Below are positions 40,815 through 49,808 of a DNA stretch of 64,000 nt, piece after piece. How positions within the stretch are numbered: the first letter of the stretch is position 1; each line of letters opens with the position of its first letter. The DNA comes from CBDCZY01 sp965224745 (lineage in GTDB: Bacteria > Pseudomonadota > Gammaproteobacteria > Methylococcales > Methylomonadaceae): NCBI GenBank assembly GCA_965224745.1, contig CBDCZY010000002.1, positions 1,302,001-1,366,000 on the forward strand, given 5' to 3'. The notes under the pieces are model-generated. The model worked only from the letters and a program-made list of their open reading frames with translations, did no database searches and had not been told where the DNA came from. The translations under genes and the position numbers were made by a program.

Positions 40815-42143
40815 ATGGCATCTCTTTGGTATAAATGTCTTTCAGAGTTAGAAAATGAAATATCCTCAGAGTCATTCAGCACTTGGATAAGACCTCTGCA
40901 CTTAATAGAAAAAAAAGAACACATTACCTTATTGGCTCCGAACCGTTTTGTTTTAGATTGGGTAAAAGACAATTATTTAGACGCAATCAATGAAAAACTT
41001 TCAAAATATTCACCAGAACCTGTTCCAGTTTTTCTCGAAATTGGCTCGAAAAAGCTCAATATTATAAACCCCAAAATAGCTGAAACTGACAAGAATGCCA
41101 AAAAGCAAATATCGCTGTTCCAGGCCAACAACTTAAATCAAAAATTTACTTTTAATAACTTTGTAGAAGGTAAATCTAACCATCTTGCGAAAGCAGCTTC
41201 TCTTGCGGTAGCAGACCAGATAGGAGAACAATTTAATCCTTTACTTATCTACGGTGCTTCTGGACTTGGTAAAACGCATATCGTACATGCTATAGGCAAC
41301 CAAGCGTTGCAACAAAATCCATTAACTAGAATTGTTTATTTACATTCTGAAACATTTCTACATGAAATGGTTAATGCAATCCGTCAACGATCCATGAATG
41401 TTTTTAAAGAATTTTATCGATCTATTGATTTGCTGTTAATCGACGATATTCAATTTTTTGCAAACAAACCTCAAACTCAGGAAGAATTCTTTCATACCTT
41501 TAATTCTCTGTTAGAAAACAAACACCAAGTAGTACTGACCTGTGATAAATATCCAAAAGAAATTGATGGGCTTGAAGATCGATTAAAATCTCGTTTTAGT
41601 TCTGGGTTACCAGTATTCATAGAGCCACCTGATTTTGAAACAAGAGCTGCAATTCTAATCGATAAAGCGAAACAAAATAAAATCAACATCCCTAATGAAG
41701 TTGCATACTTTATTGCAAAAAGAATACCTTCAAATGTTAGAGATTTAGAAGGGGCACTCAGGAGGGTTATCGCCAATGCTCAATTTACTGACAGCCCAAT
41801 TACGCTAGAATTTACGAAAGAAGCACTACGAGACTTAATTTCATCACAAGATAAATTAATAGGTATTGAAAATATCCAAAAAACTGTAGCTGAGTATTAC
41901 AAAATTAAAGTGAGTGATTTAAAATCGAAAAGAAGAACGAGGTCAATCACCCGCCCTCGCCAAATAGCGATGGTTTTAGCGAGAGAGCTCACCAACCAAA
42001 GCTATCCCGAAATAGGCAAGGCTTTCGGAGATAGAGACCATACCACTGTAATAAATGCATGTAAAAAAGTCGAAGCACTGAAAAGTAGCAATGATGAAAT
42101 AAATGAAGAATATATCCATTTACTAAGACTTTTATCTCATTAA
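40815..42143 (+). CDS. dnaA: DnaA, chromosomal replication initiator
   Basis: 442 residues. Domain I is at the N-terminus (LWYKCLSELENEISSESFSTWIRPL) and a short linker follows. The AAA+ domain III begins near residue 110 with Walker A YGASGLGKTHIVHAIG and Walker B LLLIDDIQFF. Domain IV ends with the DnaA-box-binding signature RQIAMVLARELTNQSYPEIGK and FGDRDHTTVINACKKV. It binds DnaA boxes and opens oriC. It leads the dnaA-dnaN-recF-gyrB run. Confidence 0.98.
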   Translation: MASLWYKCLSELENEISSESFSTWIRPLHLIEKKEHITLLAPNRFVLDWVKDNYLDAINEKLSKYSPEPVPVFLEIGSKKLNIINPKIAETDKNAKKQISLFQANNLNQKFTFNNFVEGKSNHLAKAASLAVADQIGEQFNPLLIYGASGLGKTHIVHAIGNQALQQNPLTRIVYLHSETFLHEMVNAIRQRSMNVFKEFYRSIDLLLIDDIQFFANKPQTQEEFFHTFNSLLENKHQVVLTCDKYPKEIDGLEDRLKSRFSSGLPVFIEPPDFETRAAILIDKAKQNKINIPNEVAYFIAKRIPSNVRDLEGALRRVIANAQFTDSPITLEFTKEALRDLISSQDKLIGIENIQKTVAEYYKIKVSDLKSKRRTRSITRPRQIAMVLARELTNQSYPEIGKAFGDRDHTTVINACKKVEALKSSNDEINEEYIHLLRLLSH

Positions 42144-42313
42144 TACGCTTCGGTAATTGTGGAAAACTTTTACTTTTTGAAATACGTTCCATTTAAGCAC
42201 AATATGTTTACTTTTATACACAGTTTATTTTTAGAGTAAGCCATTGTATTATAGGTTATATTTATAAATTTTCTATGTTATCTACAGATCCTATAGAAAG
42301 AATATATAAAGAT
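42144..42313. promoter_or_regulatory. dnaA-dnaN spacer with DnaA-box-like sites (candidate oriC)
   Basis: 170 bp, very AT-rich. DnaA-box-like 9-mers are TTATACACA at 42214-42222 (perfect to TTATNCACA), TTATCTACA at 42278-42286, and TTTTCCACA on the minus strand at 42158-42166 (each one mismatch from TTATCCACA). Its location at the gene-strand switch fits an origin element. No AT-rich 13-mer array was resolved by eye. Confidence 0.5.
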
Positions 42314-43414
42314 ATGAAATTTACTATTAATAAAGAAGCTTTTTTAATCCCTTTACAGCATTTGGTTAGCATTATAGAAAAAAAACAAACGATGCCTATT
42401 CTAGCGAACATTAAAATGCTTGCTTCAGAGCAGTGTTTAACAATGATAGCTACTGATCTAGAAATACAATTAATTTTTAAACTTGATATAAAAATAGAAC
42501 AACCAGGGGAAATTACTATACCAGCGCGCAAATTATTTGATATTTGCCGTTATTTGCCAGATGAATCAAACATAACTCTAGAACAAAATGAAAAAAAAGC
42601 TTTTTTAACCTCAGGGAAAAGTCGTTTCAATTTAGCGCTCTTAGATGCCAATGACTATCCTGAATTTAATGAAAAAGAAAGTGTTATCGAATTTGATATA
42701 AAGCCCGAACTGGTAAAAAGTGCAGTTGAGAAAACAATTTTCTGTATGGGTAGTCAGGATGTTAGGTTTTATTTAAACGGGCTTATGTTAAATATCGTTG
42801 ACAATGAACTTTTACTCGTTGCATCTGATGGCCATCGCTTATCTCAATACCGTGAAATGCTAGAAGTAGATTCAAGCATAGACGAAAAAATTATTATTCC
42901 AAGAAAGTGTATTTCAGAGGTCAATAGATTATTAAATATGGATATAAATAAATTATCCATAGCTTTTTCAAGGCATAATATTCGTTTTTTTAATGAAACA
43001 TTTCAATTTTCTGCAAAATTAATAGATGCAAACTATCCTGATTTCAGTAAAATTTTTATGTTGGAAAATAAAATTGTGCTTGAATTACCAAAAGAAAATT
43101 TTAGATCTTCCTTGCTGAGAGTAGCTATTTTATCAAACGAAAAAAACAAAGGAATACAGTTTGAATTTAAGAAAGATGAACTTATTTTAACCGCTCAAAA
43201 TCCTGAAAGAGAGCAAGCTGAAGAAATAATAACAATCGAATATGACAACAAACCAATACAAATAGCGCTTAACTCAGAATATATAATTGAAGCAGTATCA
43301 AATATCGATTCTGAAAAAGTTCGTTTGACATTTTCGGATAATGCCAGCAGCTGCATAATTGAAGATATTGAAAATAATCATTATCAATTTGTAGTGATGC
43401 CTATTAGAATATAA
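42314..43414 (+). CDS. dnaN: DnaN, DNA polymerase III beta sliding clamp
   Basis: 366 residues from the ATG at 42314 (MKFTINKEAFLIPLQHLVSIIEKKQTMPILANI), the same length as E. coli DnaN. A longer reading from 42275 would overlap a DnaA-box-like site and add residues absent from the family, so the shorter start is preferred. The C-terminus YQFVVMPIRI matches the clamp ending (MPMRL). Two copies form the ring around DNA. Confidence 0.97.
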   Translation: MKFTINKEAFLIPLQHLVSIIEKKQTMPILANIKMLASEQCLTMIATDLEIQLIFKLDIKIEQPGEITIPARKLFDICRYLPDESNITLEQNEKKAFLTSGKSRFNLALLDANDYPEFNEKESVIEFDIKPELVKSAVEKTIFCMGSQDVRFYLNGLMLNIVDNELLLVASDGHRLSQYREMLEVDSSIDEKIIIPRKCISEVNRLLNMDINKLSIAFSRHNIRFFNETFQFSAKLIDANYPDFSKIFMLENKIVLELPKENFRSSLLRVAILSNEKNKGIQFEFKKDELILTAQNPEREQAEEIITIEYDNKPIQIALNSEYIIEAVSNIDSEKVRLTFSDNASSCIIEDIENNHYQFVVMPIRI

Positions 43415-43441
43415 GCTAGATTCAAATTACATCAAAGTTTG

Positions 43442-44509
43442 ATGTGTCTCACTAAGTTACAAATACATCATTTAAGAAATATAGAACATATTTCTTTCGA
43501 GCCCTCTCCCCTCTTGAATATCATTCAAGGAAATAATGCCAGTGGTAAAAGCTCAATTCTGGAAGCTATTTTCCTACTTGGTCGTTGCCGTTCTTTTCGT
43601 ACGACACACATAAGACAGATCATCAATCTACATCAAGATCATTTAATTGTGACAGGGACCAAAATGTCTTCCAATGGATACTCAAACCAACTTGGTATCC
43701 AGTTGGATGAACACAAAAGTGAGTTCAAAATAAATGGAAAGAAAATATATTCAAGGAGTGACATGTTATATGCGCTTCCTTTGTTATATATCAGTCCAAA
43801 ATCATTTAATCTTCTGGAATCCACACCAAAATTCAGACGGGAATATTTGGACTGGGGTATTTTTAATTTACATAGTGCTTATCTTGAGGAGTGGAGAAAT
43901 TATAAGCGCACTTTAAAGCAAAGAAATGTAATTTTGAAAAAACAAAGCAGAGAATTAATTAAACCATGGAACCATAGCCTTGCTCAATATGGGGGTTTGG
44001 TAAACGAATATCGTCGGCAATACATTGAAGAAATAAAACCATTGTTTTTGAAAATAGCCAAACTGTTTAACCTTATAAATTTAGAGATCACTTATAATTC
44101 TGGTTGGGATAGCAAAATAAGTTTTTTAGATGTATTGGAAACTAATCAACTAAATGACACACGTTTTGGATACACACAATTTGGACCACATAGAGCTGAC
44201 TTTAATATCTTAATCGATGGGTTGAATGTTAAAGATTATTATTCTAGAGGGCAGATAAAACTTACTTTTTTTGCCTTATTACTTGCTCAAATTGAATTGT
44301 TAGATATCAAAGAAAATAAGAAAACATGCATTCTTATTGATGAGTTGGCTACTGATTTAGATCAAAAGAATCTTGGTTTCATTCTTAACAGATTAATTAG
44401 CTCTCAAATGCAGATCTTTATAACGATGACGCCAAATCAAAGTTTAGATTTTATTGAAAATAGAAAAATATTCAATTGGTTCCACGTGGAACATGGAAAG
44501 CTATTATAA
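43442..44509 (+). CDS. recF: RecF, DNA repair and recombination protein
   Basis: 355 residues from ATG at 43442 (MCLTKLQIHHLRNIEHISFEPSP). Walker A is IQGNNASGKSSILEAIFLLGR, the signature YSRGQIKLTFFALLLAQIE is present, and Walker B is CILIDELATDLD. RecF loads RecA at gaps with RecO and RecR. A TTG 3 bp upstream is an unlikely alternative start. Its last codons (WFHVEH) contain a parS-like palindrome at 44478-44493. Confidence 0.96.
   Translation: MCLTKLQIHHLRNIEHISFEPSPLLNIIQGNNASGKSSILEAIFLLGRCRSFRTTHIRQIINLHQDHLIVTGTKMSSNGYSNQLGIQLDEHKSEFKINGKKIYSRSDMLYALPLLYISPKSFNLLESTPKFRREYLDWGIFNLHSAYLEEWRNYKRTLKQRNVILKKQSRELIKPWNHSLAQYGGLVNEYRRQYIEEIKPLFLKIAKLFNLINLEITYNSGWDSKISFLDVLETNQLNDTRFGYTQFGPHRADFNILIDGLNVKDYYSRGQIKLTFFALLLAQIELLDIKENKKTCILIDELATDLDQKNLGFILNRLISSQMQIFITMTPNQSLDFIENRKIFNWFHVEHGKLL
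44478..44493. promoter_or_regulatory. parS-like site within the recF 3' end
   Basis: GGTTCCACGTGGAACA differs at one position from the perfect palindrome at 44591. It lies in the last 35 bp of recF. ParB-binding parS sites with a TTCCACGTGGAA core are typical of gammaproteobacterial origin regions. Confidence 0.8.
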
Positions 44510-44590
44510 TAAGGTTTAAACTGCTATTTTTAGAAAAAGCATTGATTTTGAAGTAACGTTATATGAGAATCCTGAATGAAGGATTGACTA

Positions 44591-44606
44591 TGTTCCACGT
44601 GGAACA
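44591..44606. promoter_or_regulatory. parS centromere site between recF and gyrB
   Basis: TGTTCCACGTGGAACA is a perfect 16-bp palindrome identical to the parS consensus of pseudomonads and relatives. It lies 98 bp after the first copy (44478). ParAB themselves are not in this window. Confidence 0.88.
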
Positions 44607-44636
44607 TGCTTTTATTGACTAAGAAAATATAAACCA

Positions 44637-47045
44637 ATGGAAAGTTATGATAGTTCAAACATTAAAGTCTTAAAAGGACTTGATGCAGTAAGAAAAAGGC
44701 CTGGCATGTATATAGGTGATACTGATGATGGTACAGGGTTACATCATATGGTTTTTGAAGTAGTTGATAATGCTATTGATGAAGCTTTAGCTGGATATTG
44801 TAATGAAATAAAGATAATTATTCATACTGATAATTCGATTACTGTCACCGATGATGGTCGTGGAATACCGGTTGATATGCATCCAGAAGAAGGTAAATCT
44901 GCTGCTGAAGTCATTATGACTGTGCTACATGCCGGTGGGAAGTTTGATGACAATGCCTATAAAGTCTCTGGTGGGCTTCATGGTGTTGGTGTATCTGTTG
45001 TGAATGCGCTGTCTGAAGAATTAACACTTGAGATCAAGAGAGAAGGAAATGTTTTTCAACAAGTCTACAACCTAGGTGTCCCACAAACCAGCCTGAAAAT
45101 TATTGGGCAAAGTGATAAAACAGGTACCAAGATTACTTTCAAACCGAGTAAAGATACTTTTTCTTATTTAATTTTTCATTACGATATTTTAGCTAAAAGA
45201 CTTAGAGAATTATCGTTTTTGAATTCAGGCGTCAAAATAATAATTGAAGATGAAATATCTGGTAAAAAAGACCAATTTGAATTTGAAGGTGGAATTAAGG
45301 CCTTTGTAGAACATTTAAACCGAAATAAAACACCATTGTTCAATGATGTATTTTATTTTTCCACTGAAAAAGAAGATGTCGTCGTAGAAGCCGCTCTTCA
45401 ATGGAATGATTCTTATCAAGAAAGTATTTTCTGCTATACCAACAATATTCCACAACGTGATGGTGGTTCTCATTTAGCAGGATTTAGAGGTGCGTTAACA
45501 AGAACGCTTAATAGTTATATTGAAAATTTAGGTATAGCAAAGAAAAATAAAATTACCACAACTGGTGATGATGCGCGCGAAGGATTAACAGCTGTATTAT
45601 CAATTAAAGTGCCAGACCCTAAATTTTCATCACAAACTAAAGACAAACTTGTTTCTTCGGAAGTTAAACCGATCGTCGAATCGTCTATGAATGAAAATCT
45701 TAATGAGTTTTTATTAGAAAACCCCGCAATAGCCAAAATTATAGTTAATAAAATAATGGAAGCCGCGAGAGCCAGAGATGCAGCTCGTAAAGCACGAGAA
45801 ATGACGCGAAGAAAAACCGCTTTAGATATAGCTGGCCTTCCAGGAAAATTAGCAGATTGCCAAGAGAAAGACCCAGCCTTATCTGAACTATTTATTGTGG
45901 AGGGTGATTCAGCAGGAGGCTCGGCTAAACAGGGAAGAGATAGAAGGAGCCAGGCTATTCTTCCACTTAAGGGAAAAATCTTAAATGTCGAGAAAGCAAG
46001 ATTTGATAAAATGTTATCCTCTGATGAAGTCGGCACATTAATTACTGCATTAGGTTGTGGTATTGGTAAAGAAGAATATGATCCTGATAAATTGAGGTAC
46101 CATAGAATTATTATCATGACAGATGCTGATGTAGATGGGGCACACATCAGAACTTTATTGTTGACTTTCTTTTATCGTCAAATGCCAGAATTAATAGAAA
46201 GAGGGCATATTTACATAGCACAACCTCCACTTTATAAAATCAAAAAAGGGAAACAAGAACATTATGTTAAGGATGACTTAGCCTTGAATGAATATCTGGT
46301 TCAACTGGCTCTTGACAAAGCGAGCATATTTATTGATGAGAGTACTCCAGAAATTAAAGGACAGGGCTTAGAAAAATTGGCTTATGAATATATTAGCGCG
46401 GTGGATATCATTAAAAAGCATTCCGGTCATTACGATGAAGCTTTTTTAACAGAACTAACTCGTACATCAATCCCTAGTAAAGAAACCTTAAATGATAAGG
46501 ATAATTTGACAAAGTGGTTCGCTCAATTAGAAGATAAATTAAATCAATCTAATGAATCTGCACTTTATTCAATAAAAGTTATTTTCGAAAAAGAAGACAA
46601 TGGTGACTTTTTTGTCGAGGTTGATAAAAGGCATCATGGCGTAACAAAAAGCTTCTCAGTTCCGTCTGTTTTTTTTCATAGCCGAGATTATCAACACTTA
46701 TACAGTTATGCAGAGAAAACAAAAGAAATGTTCAATGAACAATCCTACGTTAAATCGGGTGAAAAGAAATTTCCTGTTTTACAATTCAAACAAGCTTTTG
46801 ATTGGATGATGAAAGAAGTGAAGAAGGGTCAACATATCCAAAGATATAAAGGTTTGGGTGAGATGAATCCAGAACAACTTTGGGAAACAACCTTAGATAG
46901 CAATACTCGACGTTTACTACAAGTTAAGATCGAAGATGCAATTGAAGCTGATGAAACATTTACCACATTAATGGGCGATATTGTCGAACCAAGAAGAGAC
47001 TTTATTGTAAAAAACGCATTAGAAGTTGCTAATTTAGATATCTAG
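44637..47045 (+). CDS. gyrB: GyrB, DNA gyrase subunit B
   Basis: 802 residues. The GHKL ATPase region has IKVLKGLDAVRKRPGMYIGDT, EVVDNAIDEALAG and GGLHGVGVSVVNALS. The TOPRIM domain has VEGDSAGGSAKQGRDRRSQA near residue 421 and MTDADVDGAHIRTLLLTF. The C-terminal part has QHIQRYKGLGEMNPEQLWET. With GyrA it introduces negative supercoils. It is the last of the dnaA-dnaN-recF-gyrB group and is followed 20 bp later by lgt. Confidence 0.98.
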   Translation: MESYDSSNIKVLKGLDAVRKRPGMYIGDTDDGTGLHHMVFEVVDNAIDEALAGYCNEIKIIIHTDNSITVTDDGRGIPVDMHPEEGKSAAEVIMTVLHAGGKFDDNAYKVSGGLHGVGVSVVNALSEELTLEIKREGNVFQQVYNLGVPQTSLKIIGQSDKTGTKITFKPSKDTFSYLIFHYDILAKRLRELSFLNSGVKIIIEDEISGKKDQFEFEGGIKAFVEHLNRNKTPLFNDVFYFSTEKEDVVVEAALQWNDSYQESIFCYTNNIPQRDGGSHLAGFRGALTRTLNSYIENLGIAKKNKITTTGDDAREGLTAVLSIKVPDPKFSSQTKDKLVSSEVKPIVESSMNENLNEFLLENPAIAKIIVNKIMEAARARDAARKAREMTRRKTALDIAGLPGKLADCQEKDPALSELFIVEGDSAGGSAKQGRDRRSQAILPLKGKILNVEKARFDKMLSSDEVGTLITALGCGIGKEEYDPDKLRYHRIIIMTDADVDGAHIRTLLLTFFYRQMPELIERGHIYIAQPPLYKIKKGKQEHYVKDDLALNEYLVQLALDKASIFIDESTPEIKGQGLEKLAYEYISAVDIIKKHSGHYDEAFLTELTRTSIPSKETLNDKDNLTKWFAQLEDKLNQSNESALYSIKVIFEKEDNGDFFVEVDKRHHGVTKSFSVPSVFFHSRDYQHLYSYAEKTKEMFNEQSYVKSGEKKFPVLQFKQAFDWMMKEVKKGQHIQRYKGLGEMNPEQLWETTLDSNTRRLLQVKIEDAIEADETFTTLMGDIVEPRRDFIVKNALEVANLDI

Positions 47046-47065
47046 TTTATTTCACTTATAATTCT

Positions 47066-47845
47066 ATGTTGACTTATCCAAATATTGACCCAATAGCCAT
47101 TAGCCTAGGATCCGTTAATGTTCATTGGTATGGACTTATGTATCTTATCGGTTTTTTGGGCGTTTGGATTCTAGGCCGATACAGAGCAAAAAACAGTCAA
47201 TCACCCATTACCCCTGAGAGCATAGAAGACTTGGTCTTTTATGGTGCGATGGGTGTCGTCCTAGGAGGCAGAATAGGTTATGTTTTGTTTTATAACTTTT
47301 CCTCATTTCTGCAAGATCCTATCTTGATTTTTAAGATATGGCAGGGGGGCATGTCATTTCATGGAGGTTTGCTAGGGGTTTTGTTTGCTATGTGGTTATT
47401 TGGTAAAAAACATCGATGTACGATGTTTCAATTGATCGACTTTTTAGCGCCGCTTGCTCCCATAGGATTGTTCACTGGAAGAATAGGTAATTTCATCAAT
47501 GGTGAGCTCTGGGGACGGGTAACTACAATACCTTGGGGCATGGTTTTTCCTGAAGCAGGCCCATTACCCAGACACCCTTCACAGCTTTATGAGGCATTTT
47601 TTGAGGGGTTTTTGCTCTTCATTATTCTGTGGTTTTTTACTCAAAAGCCAAAACCTTATAGAGCACCCACCGGTTTGGTTTTTATTTGCTATGGGTGTTT
47701 TCGTTTTTTTGTTGAATTTTTTAGAACACCGGACGCACACATTGGTTTCATTGCCCTTAATTGGCTTACTATGGGTCAGTTGTTATCAATACCTATGATA
47801 GTCATTGGATTTTTACTACTCTTCCTGGCTTACCGTAAAACATGA
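47066..47845 (+). CDS. lgt: Lgt, prolipoprotein diacylglyceryl transferase
   Basis: 259 residues with about seven transmembrane helices. Signature motifs are VHWYGLMYLIGF and FTGRIGNFINGELWGRVT, followed by HPSQLYEAFFEG. It transfers diacylglycerol from phosphatidylglycerol to the lipobox cysteine of prelipoproteins. The stop overlaps the thyA start (ATGA), as in many gammaproteobacteria where lgt and thyA are paired. Confidence 0.97.
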   Translation: MLTYPNIDPIAISLGSVNVHWYGLMYLIGFLGVWILGRYRAKNSQSPITPESIEDLVFYGAMGVVLGGRIGYVLFYNFSSFLQDPILIFKIWQGGMSFHGGLLGVLFAMWLFGKKHRCTMFQLIDFLAPLAPIGLFTGRIGNFINGELWGRVTTIPWGMVFPEAGPLPRHPSQLYEAFFEGFLLFIILWFFTQKPKPYRAPTGLVFICYGCFRFFVEFFRTPDAHIGFIALNWLTMGQLLSIPMIVIGFLLLFLAYRKT

Positions 47846-48636
47846 AACAGTATTTACAGCTGTTAGAAGATATTCTCGCGCACGGGACCAACAAAGACGA
47901 TCGAACGGGAACGGGAACTTTAAGCGTATTTGGTCGCCAGCTACGTTTTAATTTATCTGAAGGATTTCCACTCATTACAACCAAAAAACTCCATCTTCCT
48001 TCAATCATTCATGAACTATTATGGTTCATTTCTGGGGAGACCAATGTTCGTTATTTACAAGAAAATGGAGTAAACATTTGGAATGAATGGGCCGATGAAA
48101 AGGGCGATTTAGGGGAAGTATATGGTAAGCAATGGCGTTCTTGGGAAAGTTCTCAGGCTCCCCCAATCGATCAATTGGCTGATGTTATTAAGCAAATTAA
48201 ATTAAACCCCGATTCCAGAAGGTTGTTGGTTAACGCTTGGAATGTAGCAAAAATTTCAAACATGGCATTACCCCCTTGTCATTATTCTTACCAATTTTGG
48301 GTTGCTGAAGGCCAGCTAAGTTGTTTGTTTAATATGCGATCGGTTGATTGCTTTTTAGGCTTACCTTTTAATATAGCAAGCTATGCATTCTTAACCCATA
48401 TGGTGGCACAACAATGTGATTTAAAGCCGGGTGAAGTCATTTTTTCAGGCGGTGATGTACATTTGTATCAAAATCATCTTACCCAAGCTCATCAGCAGCT
48501 AACAAGAAACCCCCATCCGCTACCAAAGTTGAAGTTTAACCGTAAACCACCCTCGTTATTTGACTATCAATTTACCGATTTCGCGATTCTTGACTATCAA
48601 GCTCATCCTCATATTAAGGCGGAAGTAGCAATTTAA
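47842..48636 (+). CDS. thyA: ThyA, thymidylate synthase
   Basis: 264 residues, same length as E. coli ThyA. Visible motifs are DRTGTGTLSVFGRQLRFNL, the catalytic-Cys region LPPCHYSYQFWV, and SCLFNMRSVDCFLGLPFNIASYA. It makes dTMP from dUMP with methylene-THF, yielding dihydrofolate that the adjacent folA product recycles. It overlaps lgt by 4 bp and ends 1 bp before folA. Confidence 0.98.
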   Translation: MKQYLQLLEDILAHGTNKDDRTGTGTLSVFGRQLRFNLSEGFPLITTKKLHLPSIIHELLWFISGETNVRYLQENGVNIWNEWADEKGDLGEVYGKQWRSWESSQAPPIDQLADVIKQIKLNPDSRRLLVNAWNVAKISNMALPPCHYSYQFWVAEGQLSCLFNMRSVDCFLGLPFNIASYAFLTHMVAQQCDLKPGEVIFSGGDVHLYQNHLTQAHQQLTRNPHPLPKLKFNRKPPSLFDYQFTDFAILDYQAHPHIKAEVAI

Positions 48637-48637
48637 C

Positions 48638-49162
48638 GTGATAATATCTTTGGTTGTTGCGATGGATTCTAATGGAGCGATTGGAATTAATAATCAGTTG
48701 CCCTGGAAATTATCCTCAGACTTAAAATATTTCAAAAAAATCACTTTGGGCAAATCGATCATTATGGGCAGAAAGACTCATGAGTCTATCGGTCGGCCAT
48801 TACCTGGAAGACAAAATATTATTATCAGCCGTGACAAGTCTTATTCAGCTTTAGGTTGCTTAGTATTCAACTCAGTTCAAGAGGCTTTGCAATCTCTTGA
48901 GCGGGATAATGAGGTCATGATTATAGGGGGGTCAAGTATGTACCGAGAATTATTACCCAGCGCTGATAAGATATATTTAACCCTGATTGATCATACCTTT
49001 GAAGCGGATACTTTTTTCCCGGAACTAAACCCTAGTCAGTGGCAGCAGGTGAGTAAACAATCGATTACCGATGATCCGTTAGTGGCTTACACGTACCACT
49101 TCATAATATTGCAAAGAGTAACTAACCCTTCCAGGCCCCTGAATCTTTTAACAAATTCCTGA
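48638..49162 (+). CDS. folA: FolA, dihydrofolate reductase
   Basis: 174 residues from a GTG start 1 bp after the thyA stop. The DHFR pattern is MIISLVVAMDSNGAIGINNQ, LPWKLSSDLKYFKKIT, SIIMGRKTHESIGRPLPGR and VMIIGGSSMYRELLP. It reduces dihydrofolate made by ThyA. Its last 41 bp overlap, on the other strand, the end of the esterase gene. Confidence 0.97.
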   Translation: MIISLVVAMDSNGAIGINNQLPWKLSSDLKYFKKITLGKSIIMGRKTHESIGRPLPGRQNIIISRDKSYSALGCLVFNSVQEALQSLERDNEVMIIGGSSMYRELLPSADKIYLTLIDHTFEADTFFPELNPSQWQQVSKQSITDDPLVAYTYHFIILQRVTNPSRPLNLLTNS

Positions 49163-49730
49163 CAGCTTTGGCCATCAACTTATATCCATTATCATTAGGA
49201 TGAACGGTATCGGACTTCAAATTACTATCACCTAAAATTTGAGGTAATGTGTACAAATCAATAGGGGTTTCTGTTTGATTAGAAACCTCTCTATAAAATT
49301 CTGCGCTTTCCATCATCAGCAGACTGGGTTGTGGAACCCCAAACATAACGACAGAGATATTGTTTTGCTTAGCTAACTCTATCATTCGTGTTAAATGATC
49401 AGCCGTAATCTGATTTGGGATTTTATTAAGAATATCGTTTCCACCATGGATTAAAATCATTAAATCAGGTTTATGCTTTTTAATGACAGTTGGTAAACGA
49501 GCTAATCCTTCAGCGCTGGTTTCACCAGGGATGCCAGAATTAACGATAGTTGCGTTTAATAATTCACCCAAGACATCAGGATAACTAGAGCCTTTGGAAG
49601 AACCTGTTCCATAGGTCAAGCTATCACCAAAAGTAAGAATGACTGCTTCATGAGAGAGTTGTGGTATTTTTGGCGAAGAATCACATCCCACCAACAAAAC
49701 AAGGATAAAAAGTTTAATCAGTTTGATCAT
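49122..49730 (-). CDS. SGNH-hydrolase lipoprotein (TesA-like esterase)
   Basis: 202 residues. The N-terminus is a lipoprotein signal with lipobox LLVGC (Cys16). SGNH blocks are complete: block I LTFGDSLTYGTGSS, block II NSGIPGETSAEG, block III HGGNDIL, and block V DTVHPNDNGYKLMA with the catalytic Asp/His pair. This places it near TesA/arylesterase enzymes (acyl-CoA thioesterase, lysophospholipase or esterase), but anchored to a membrane. It converges on folA with a 41-bp overlap. Confidence 0.88.
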   Translation of the reverse strand: MIKLIKLFILVLLVGCDSSPKIPQLSHEAVILTFGDSLTYGTGSSKGSSYPDVLGELLNATIVNSGIPGETSAEGLARLPTVIKKHKPDLMILIHGGNDILNKIPNQITADHLTRMIELAKQNNISVVMFGVPQPSLLMMESAEFYREVSNQTETPIDLYTLPQILGDSNLKSDTVHPNDNGYKLMAKAVRNLLKDSGAWKG

Positions 49731-49808
49731 TATTTTAATAATAAAATTATTCCTAGCGATATGTTATAAGAATAGTCGCTCAATCAATAAATGGTAGATT
49801 GATAAACG

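Noticed and set aside
42275..42313. Longer dnaN start 13 codons upstream
   Set aside because: Adds residues absent from the family and overlaps a DnaA-box-like sequence; the ATG at 42314 gives exactly the usual 366 residues.
44478..44606. Generic E-box-like CACGTG palindromes
   Set aside because: The full 16-bp match to gammaproteobacterial parS and the position near dnaA/gyrB explain them better.
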